Assembly: GCA_031422335.1 (NCBI GenBank)
Contig: JANOQW010000015.1
Coordinates: 30,300-94,299 of the forward strand
DNA from: Methylotenera_A sp031422335
GTDB taxonomy: Bacteria; Pseudomonadota; Gammaproteobacteria; Burkholderiales; Methylophilaceae
Direction: 5' to 3'
DNA length: 64,000 nt
The notes under the pieces are model-generated. The model was not told the origin of the DNA, made no database searches, and saw nothing but the letters and a program-made list of their open reading frames with translations. The translations under genes were made by a program, and so were the position numbers. Every line of letters starts with the position of its first letter. Within the stretch, counting starts at the first letter, position 1. Shown here one piece after another: positions 55,301-61,400 of this stretch.

Positions 55301-56114
55301 AGCCATCCGCCGCTTTGCTACTCATAATCACTTGGCCGCCACCTACTTTAATTAGGTGTTTGTTTTCCACCAGCGTGTTCACATTCGCGCTATCAACTTG
55401 CACATTGATTAAGCCATTGCCAGCAAAGTTCATTGTAATAGCATCGCCAGCAGCCAATATTGATGCACCTTCCAGGGCACTGATAATACCCTCGTTGCGT
55501 ACTTCTGGCGCTAACATGGCCACATAGCCGCTACTGTTAGCCACAATGCTGCCCATGTTTGTGACGCTGCCAGTGTTGCCAGTAAACTTATAATTGCCGC
55601 TTAAAAAATCGTCATCGGCAATGTTGAGCGTAGAGGCCAACAGACCACCCACGTTAACCTGCGCGCTTTTGCCAAACAAAATACCGTTCGGATTAATCAG
55701 CCACACTTGGCCGTTGGCATTGAGTTTTCCAAAAATTTGCGATGGGTCGCTTGAAAGTATGCGATTTAGCGAGATTGAGCTGCTATTGAGCTGCTCGTAA
55801 TTGACAGTTGAATTGGCACCAATGTTATAGCTGCCCCAGTTAATAATAGATTTTTGCGTTGTTTGCAAAATATTAAGTTGATTGCCAGATTGGGAAATGA
55901 CCGATTGCCCTGAAACCACCTGCCCGCCTGTTGGCAGCGCATCCACACCTAGCTCTGCATAAACATTGCTTGCTAGTAAAACTGAAGCCAAAACTAGCAT
56001 TTTAGACTTACCTAATTTGGCCTGACCAGATTTACGTTGAGATTTGGCAGTTTCGGCCACAGCTTGCCACACTTGGGCAGCAGCATTAAATACTAAACGA
56101 TAACAATGATTCAT
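49302..56114 (-). CDS. Giant TpsA exoprotein/filamentous haemagglutinin-like adhesin with YDG/MBG repeats
   Basis: 2270 aa. An extended signal peptide region starts MNHCYRLVFNAAAQVW and the signal ends SNVYA. The TPS (haemagglutination activity) domain has LNRILSSDPSQIFGKL and NPNGILFGKSA (about residues 45-190). A Gly/Ala/Asn/Thr-rich beta-helix follows to about 1380, with an autotransporter-associated TYTGATNINVGTL repeat. The C-terminal third is a tandem array of YDG/MBG-like units (KTYDG.. and TKTYG.. starts). The ORFs on the other strand are shadows of this low-complexity sequence. It is secreted by TpsB and likely mediates adhesion or biofilm. Confidence 0.9.
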   Translation of the reverse strand: MNHCYRLVFNAAAQVWQAVAETAKSQRKSGQAKLGKSKMLVLASVLLASNVYAELGVDALPTGGQVVSGQSVISQSGNQLNILQTTQKSIINWGSYNIGANSTVNYEQLNSSSISLNRILSSDPSQIFGKLNANGQVWLINPNGILFGKSAQVNVGGLLASTLNIADDDFLSGNYKFTGNTGSVTNMGSIVANSSGYVAMLAPEVRNEGIISALEGASILAAGDAITMNFAGNGLINVQVDSANVNTLVENKHLIKVGGGQVIMSSKAADGLITSVINNSGRIEADSMVADGGTVRLTGAKTTINSGDISAQSSAAKGGNVQLLGEHVGIFDNGSINVNGKTGGGTILVGGDYQGKNTNIKNANKTFISQNAKLSADATDAGDGGKVIVWADDITRFYGNISAKGGTAAGNGGFVEVSGKRYLDFIGQVDTTAKYGSMGMLLLDPTDITISTGANSIESTGATTFQETTPTATSILNTTTLQNALALNNVTVTTASAAAGTGNITVNNTVTWASGRTLTLLAENNLTVAAAITTTGAGGVVLRADSDNTSTGTLAINAAIATDIGGATLSGASVTSTAAGTINTTGAANANGGNVSITATGAVNLAGAITSTGGTAAANTTGRNAGTVNISGASVQTAAITANGSNGNGANQAGGNAAAITLTAATGNVTSTGALTARTGSATGTGASGATTTVSATGANVTLAAVNVSGQNKGNGGNIAATATGVLTLNGALNTNGGTTITGNAGRNAGNINLSGNTITAVAAGTITANGSNGLGANQAGGNAGTVTINGAGAFSLRAITASGGNGIAANGGGGNAGVINISSSAGAVNMNGTTLTARNGTAFGTGTAGAAGSVSVAGTAVTLGAVTTAGNSKGNGGSVTATASTGALTLNGAINSGGGAGVAGTVGGNAGAVSLTGNSIASAAAGTVTASGGTGGTNAGGGTGAAVTINSTNNANLQAITASGGAGTAASGAGGAAGSINITSSAGVVNTNSAALTARTGAASGAGASGAAGSIIVTGAGLTLGAINTSRGSTSGTGGNVNVTTTGAATSTVASINADSAGAVNMIVADTLTVSGVIAGTNSVLTKTGTGKLVLSGANTYTGATNINVGTLRANNAAALGAAGGGTTVANGATLNVNNVTLAESALTINGIGVGGAGALTGTGTANVSGTLATASDSRIGTTSAASTLDITGVVTAANNLGIVGAGNVTATNAANNFSTVNINGANNVSLRDANGIILGNGASNLTGTLGLTTAGAITQTADITVGGATTLNAGVGNDITLNNAANNFSTVAATGRNVSLVDANALTINASNVTTIVAQTLSGNLTLGGNIAATGAGDAIVLASAANFINATNSTLAPGTGRWLVYSTNPDLDTRGDLLTASDFKQYNTTFGGSILGINDGFIYSLAPTITPTLTGTATKTYNGTLAAPVGSLALGQSGTIDGDTVVLGALTSATYDTANAGTGKTVSASGISIASQANGAKPVYGYSLASTTASGAVGTINQANITVSTNNVVKTYDGLTTAAGVANLTSGSLFNNASNGGAADTLFGGAFAYTDANAGVGNKTVTVAGITVNDGNGGGNYNVTFANNTTSTINTANLTVTANNQTKTYGNTFTFAGTEFTSTGLQNGETIGSAALASAGAVNTANVGSYSITTSAATGGTFNAANYAITYVNGTMIVDPATINLSGTRTYNGTTAFNPADFGTINGLLGQILNLTGTGSVSSANAGAAQTLTTGSLALANGTGLASNYTLTGGTHTGTINQSNLTISTSDVTKTYDGSLAAAGTATVTSGTLFTNASNGGAADTIGGGTFAFTNANAGIGNKTVTTTGVTVTDGNGGGNYNVTYADNTTSTINKANLTVSTSDVIKIYDGTTTAAGTATVTSGTLYNNASNGNALDNLSGGSFAFTDKNFGIGNKTVTVAGVTVNDGNGGGNYDMLYANNTTSTINKAALALNAVTDTKTYDGNTSSAGVVGIVGLQIGDSVTAVQSFDNKNAGSRTLAVNAGYAVNDGNSGSNYTVTTNTAAGTIDPKALTVTANSQTKTYGQTVNFAGTEFTSAGLVIGETIGSASLASAGAVNTANVAGSAYAITASGATGGTFDANNYAINYVDGSLTVNRAALTVAANNATKTQGSPNPVFGSTITGFVNGETSAVLIGALNHSTPAVTSSPAGFYAITPFGLAADNYTIAFVDGVLTVGRPANISVLSGALTRPQQAQQTCGGEAVNNNAMISGLDTFGVDDVEYKESVSQPLVGGVVANALVSPSCLRL
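49500..51870 (-). repeat. Tandem YDG/MBG-type repeats inside the TpsA gene
   Basis: About ten units of 70-90 codons, recognised by recurring KTYDG, TSGTLxNNASNG, FTxxNxGIGNKTVT and TEFTS-GLxxGETIGSA stretches. At DNA level the units near 50250-50820 and 51340-51600 are very similar. This makes the region prone to recombination and assembly collapse. Confidence 0.8.
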
Positions 56115-56235
56115 GATTTTACTTTTCTGATGTTACTTCAATAAAATTATATAACTTACTAATTTAAAAAAATTATTTACTTTGTCATAAAATAGCAATA
56201 ATCAGGCCAAAAGTATGCATTTAGTGAAATAGATA

Positions 56236-56270
56236 CAAAAAAGCACATTGTTTTCACAGTGTGCTTTTTA
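56236..56270 (-). terminator. Intrinsic terminator after the TolC-like gene
   Basis: AAAAAGCACA (56238-56247) pairs with TGTGCTTTTT (56260-56269). It lies between the TolC-like stop and the tpsA start and separates the two transcripts. Confidence 0.88.
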
Positions 56271-56284
56271 AAATTTAATCCATC

Positions 56285-58231
56285 TTATTTATCAGTCAAT
56301 TCACGCACTATTTGCCACTGGCTGACGCCCGCTGTATTAGTTTTTTCAAAATCCAGCGTTTTGTGCACTTTGTCAGCAAAACCCTTCGTCGCCACGCGTT
56401 TTGCATTACACAGTTGGCAGCCCAAATCATCTTTGGCTTTTTGCAATTTATAAGTGGTGACTGAGTAGTCTTGATCAAACTCTGCTTTCGCTTTGTCGCC
56501 ATCGCAAGTCACTTGCAAGTTATTAATTTCTAAATTGATTTTGCCGCTGGTAGCTAAGCGTTTTTTGCGTTGCGCTTGCCATTCGTCTTTAGTCAGTGGC
56601 GCTTCAGGCGTAAAGTTATCTGCGTAAAACTTCATGTAGTTATCGTAATCTTTATGGCGCCATGCGCTTGCCCAATCATTTACACGCGCTGTCACCACTT
56701 CCGCACTGCAAGTGCCTGCTGGCTTGGCAATAGGTTTTATCAATTTATCACCTACTGCCAGTGGTTTTGCATCGGCCAACAATGCGGCTTTATCAATCGT
56801 TACTTGTGCTGGTGCTACTGCTTGGCAAACGTTCGCCGCATCCATATAAGTTTCGCGGTTAATCTCTGGCAGACCTTGGCGGGTAGAGCCAATTTTGTTC
56901 AGTAGCTCGCCTTGTGTTGCGTAGAGTCGTGCATACGCAGTTTGCACATCGTAATCGGTATTAGTATAAGCGCGCTTTGCCTGAAAATATTCATTTTCAG
57001 TATCTAACAAATCTAACAGCGTACGTTGGCCAATATCGAACTGTTTGCGATACGCCTCGCGCGCATTTTCAATCGATTTTTGATGCGTATCACGATAAGT
57101 CATTTGCTCTTTTAATTGATTGATGTCGTTATAGGCAATGGTCACCAATTGGCGCGTATCAATACAAGCCTTATCGCGCATGTCATTGGCCACGTTCATT
57201 TTTTCGATAGTTTGGCTTACTGCCGCTTTGTCCGAAAAACCATTAAACAAGTTAAAGTTCATGGTCAGCTCTAACACATCGGCTGCATTGGTACTATTAC
57301 GGCCATCTGAGCTGGTGCCCAAATTTTTACGCACTTGCAAATCTAGGCGGGGTAAGTATTTGGCCTCTTTAGTTTTAACTTCATCTTTAACCGCTTGAAT
57401 ATCTTCACTGGTGGCTAAAATATTCGGATTTTTCAAATAAGCAACACGCAATGCCTCTGCAGCTGTCGCCTCGGCACCTGCTTTGAAAAAGTCTGGTTGT
57501 TCTAGTGTTTCTGGAGGTAACTCACCTAATAAACGCTGAATACGCGCTGTCACATCATGAAGATTCGTCGCTTCTGTCAATAAATTGGCTTCGGCCAAGG
57601 CAAGCCGACCTGTTGCTTGCTCTAAATCCACCCGACGTGCAACACCAGCTGTTACCCGCTCGTTAATTTTATCAAATAGTTGCTTGTGTGCTACATAATT
57701 GCTTTTAGCATACTCGGTTAGTTGGCGGTAGCGCAAAATATCCATATAAGCACGCATAAACTCCAACGATGTATTTTGCATGGCATCTTGCAGCTCATAA
57801 AAGCGTACACGCTTAGCATGACCCAAACGGCTTACTTCATTTGGAGTAGCCAAGCCATCAAAAATCATTTGACGCAACACCAATTCATTATTAAAACGGG
57901 GGATTTCAGTGCCATTGCTATTACGAATACTGTTGATTTCTTCTTGCTTGCGATAGGTAGATTGAATATCTACCTTTGGCAGGTAACCGCCTTTTACCAC
58001 ATCTTGCTCGTAGCCCGCGCCAACATATGCGTGGTACTTAGATTGCACTTCGGGGTTGGATGAGATAACTTTTTCGACCAGCTGTTTAAGCGGAATAATC
58101 GCCTCAGCATTTGCTATTGAGTTGTATCCAAAGGTAGCAAGCCCTAAAGAAATTGATACAAAAAGTTGTTTTGACATAAATGAATTTGTTGTTGTTATTT
58201 TCATAATATTCATAATATTCATAATATTCAC
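56285..58231 (-). CDS. TolC-family outer-membrane channel with C-terminal SnoaL/Cds6-like domain
   Basis: 648 aa. The start is a GTG at 58231 with AAGG at 58239-58242, followed by three 9-bp repeats encoding MNI. Signal cleavage is probable after SIANA. The TolC-like region (about 45-470) has two OEP repeats with VISSNPEVQSKYHAYVGAGYEQ and RQFDIGQRTLLDLLDTENEYFQ. The extra C-terminal domain (about 515-648) begins VNDWASAWRHKDYDNYMKFY, an NTF2/SnoaL fold like the Cds6 domain of L,D-transpeptidases. It is the LapE/AggA type that pairs with type I secretion of giant adhesins, here the neighbouring one. Confidence 0.9.
   Translation of the reverse strand: MNIMNIMNIMKITTTNSFMSKQLFVSISLGLATFGYNSIANAEAIIPLKQLVEKVISSNPEVQSKYHAYVGAGYEQDVVKGGYLPKVDIQSTYRKQEEINSIRNSNGTEIPRFNNELVLRQMIFDGLATPNEVSRLGHAKRVRFYELQDAMQNTSLEFMRAYMDILRYRQLTEYAKSNYVAHKQLFDKINERVTAGVARRVDLEQATGRLALAEANLLTEATNLHDVTARIQRLLGELPPETLEQPDFFKAGAEATAAEALRVAYLKNPNILATSEDIQAVKDEVKTKEAKYLPRLDLQVRKNLGTSSDGRNSTNAADVLELTMNFNLFNGFSDKAAVSQTIEKMNVANDMRDKACIDTRQLVTIAYNDINQLKEQMTYRDTHQKSIENAREAYRKQFDIGQRTLLDLLDTENEYFQAKRAYTNTDYDVQTAYARLYATQGELLNKIGSTRQGLPEINRETYMDAANVCQAVAPAQVTIDKAALLADAKPLAVGDKLIKPIAKPAGTCSAEVVTARVNDWASAWRHKDYDNYMKFYADNFTPEAPLTKDEWQAQRKKRLATSGKINLEINNLQVTCDGDKAKAEFDQDYSVTTYKLQKAKDDLGCQLCNAKRVATKGFADKVHKTLDFEKTNTAGVSQWQIVRELTDK
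58202..58228 (-). repeat. Three tandem 9-bp repeats at the TolC-like start
   Basis: ATGAATATT three times on the minus strand (after an initial GTGAATATT). Each unit is Met-Asn-Ile in frame and supplies a potential ATG start. Copy-number change keeps the frame but shifts the distance between the Shine-Dalgarno and the following ATGs. Confidence 0.85.
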
Positions 58232-58395
58232 AGGGTTACCTTAATTTTGGCATAGTTTACAGCAGTTTATTTTCTAAGTGTCAACAAATATGCGCTTCAT
58301 GTTCGTGCGCTCATAATTTTCTTATAAGCACGCCATTGTTTAGCACAGCAAGTAATATGCCAACCTGTAAATTTACAAATTTAATTATATAGAAA

Positions 58396-58425
58396 AAAGG
58401 GCTAACGCCTACGCGCTAGCCCTTT
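58396..58425 (-). terminator. Intrinsic terminator after the giant RTX adhesin
   Basis: AAAGGGCTA (58396-58404) pairs with TAGCCCTTT (58417-58425), flanked by A-runs that give U-rich DNA on the minus strand. Confidence 0.85.
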
Positions 58426-58468
58426 AAAAGATTATAAATTAACGATTATTTACAATTGCAGTTGCATA

Positions 58469-61400
58469 TTAATCAGTAATTAACTTTTGCTGTGTAAGCA
58501 AGTTTTGAATAACCAAATCATCATTTGCAAAGCCCGTTACCAAATCAACGCCTGTTAAGGTGATGCGTTGCACATCTTTGGTCGGGCTGTAACCATTTGA
58601 ATAAGCACCGTTATTACTGATGTGTATCACTGTATTGGCGCCCACTAATTCAAAATGCAGATACGATGATAAATTACTTACTCCTTGTTCACCTGATAGC
58701 AAATCTCGCAAATCAAGCACATCTCCACCCGAGCTAACAGCCGCTGGGTCAAAATCAGTAATCACATCTGTCGCTGGTGCGCTTGTACTACCTCGGTCAG
58801 TTAGCGCCCATCTAAATGTATCCACACCCACACCGCCGCCTGTTAAGGTATCGTTTCCGGCACCTCCCAAGATAATATCTGCGCCTAAACCGCCATTAAT
58901 AGTATCGTTGCCATCGCCGCCTTCTATGTAATCATCGCCATCATTGCCATTTAACGTATCGTTACCTGCATCGCCAAATATTTGGTCTCTGCCAGTGCCG
59001 CCACTAATCGTATCATTGCCAGCATTGCCATATAACTGGTCATCATCCGCACCACCATCAATCGTATCGTTGCCATCGCCGCCGCGCACAATGTCAAAAC
59101 CTGCCCCTGCGTTAATCGTATCGTCTCCTGCAAATCCAGAAATAGACTCATTTCTAGCGCCGCCGTTAATCGTATTGTTAGCCGCAGTGCCTGAAATATC
59201 GTCAACCGTGTTATTAAGCGTCAATGTTGCAGATGATGTGTCGCCATCGGCATCGGTGATGGTATAAGTAATCACTTCTGGTGGCAGTACAGTGATTGCA
59301 TCGTTATCGATAATTGACGCTACACCATTTACTGTGCCATTGACATTATTACCTGCAGTACGTGCTACATTTAGGTTAAATGTTTCTGTGGCTTCAATTG
59401 TTGGATCTTCATTTGTTTGTACGCGTACTAAAAAGCCATTTGATCCAGTCGCAAACACGGTAGCAGCCGTGTAGTTTAGCCAGTTTGCGCCATTATCAAT
59501 TGAGTATTGAATCGCCGCAGCATAATCAGCACCTGCGGTTGCTGTACCTGCTGTGGTTGCTAGCGTAAATGTGGTATTTGCACTCAGAGTACTGGTAAAG
59601 GTCACTGTAAACACCGCAAAACCGCCCTCTGTTGTGGTTGGGTTAGAAACTAACACCGCCGTTGTATTGGCAGTGTCATCATCACCAATCGTTGCAATGC
59701 CTTGCGCATCAGTAATAACAGCGTTAGTGGCATTGGTTAAATTCACCAAAAACGTTTGCAGCGCAGTGTTGTCACCATCATTACCAATGTTCACAGTAAA
59801 TGTTTGCGTCGTTGTACCTGGCGTAAACGTTAGTGTACCTGCTGTGGTTGTGTAATCTGTACCCGCAGTGGCTGTGCCAGCCGCTGTTGCATATTGCACT
59901 GTCACTGTTTGCGTGCTTGGCTGACTTAATGTTACTGTAAATGTGGCAGTACCAGCACTTTCATCTACGCTAATATCGTTTATACCGATTGAGGTATCTA
60001 CAATGGTTGAATAAGTCACCGCTGCAATACTACCTGCGGCACCCGAGTAAGCGCCTATACCGCCTGCATCAATCACAATCTTAGCAATGCCTGTGAGGCT
60101 TGTAGGTAGTGCAAATCCACCTTCAACATTACTTGCAAATTGACCAATCAATTCTCCGTGTACATTGTAGACCGTGTAATTAAATGCCTCACGATTGCCA
60201 CCGCCTAAATTGCTGTTAGACGCATCCACATTGATATTAACGCCTTGTACCCCATGCGGATGTAAGCTAGCATCAAAGTTAATCACCAAACTTTCTAAGC
60301 TGTTAATCTGCGTGTCGTTACCATTACCCACTACCCCAACGCCATCTGCATTAGGTGTACCAACGGCTGCGCTACCCTCAGCAGCACTGGTTCTAGCAAT
60401 GCCCACCAAAGTCATACCAGCTGTAGCTGCTGTAGTCACTAAACCCACACTCGTCAATGCATAAGCGGTAGAGGGCCCTGTTAAGTTGGTCGTGATTTCT
60501 GCAGTAGGTGGCGTGTATCTATAGTAACCCTCTTCATTAAAGACTAATGACGAACCACCAGTCGTTGCTGTCCATGTCAGTGTATTAACACCCCCAACAG
60601 AAGTGACCGTATAGTTGCCACCTGCCGCAGCAGTAGAGCCCACAAGCGTAGTAAGATTGAAAGTAGCTCCTTTGAACACAATAGAAGATACCTGACCATC
60701 ATCGCCAGGATTGTCTTCACCAGAACGCCCTGCACTAAATGAGGTTAGTTGTAAGTTATCGCCACCATCAGTGCCGACTGCTGTAATCACATTGCCCTCA
60801 AAGAATGTCGCATTTCCTAATAGCGTATCCACGTCATTATTTGCATCTGGTTTGCCATCTACAATCTGGATGGTTTGCTTACCTGTTGCGGTATCGCCAT
60901 CGCCATCTGTGGCTACAAACCTGATATCAAATTGCTCACCTTCTGTCGCAGCACCTGCTGTCTGGTAGCCATACTCGCCTGTTGTGAAATTAAATGTCAA
61001 AATACCATCAGCAAATCCATTGCCTGCATTCAAGGTTAGCGTATTGCTTGTTAATGGGAAACCCGCAGCTGGGAATGGCCCAACTACGCTAATTTGATTA
61101 GTAGTAGGGTTGTAGTTGAAAGTGACATCAGTATCAGGAATATTATCGGCATTGGTATCTAGGCGCATAATTAGACTACTAATATAGCCGCCATCCGCAC
61201 CAAAATTTAAACTAGAGTTTGCTGCGCTGCCCGCGACAGAACCACCAAAAGTTGTAGGCACAGAAGCCAACAACACGTCATCCAATATCGCTACATTTGT
61301 CACAATAATGGCAGCATCTTTCACACCACTCACATCACTATCTACATTGTGAATGTTATTCAGCTCTGTTGGATCAGAAATATCTGAAGCAATACCAATG

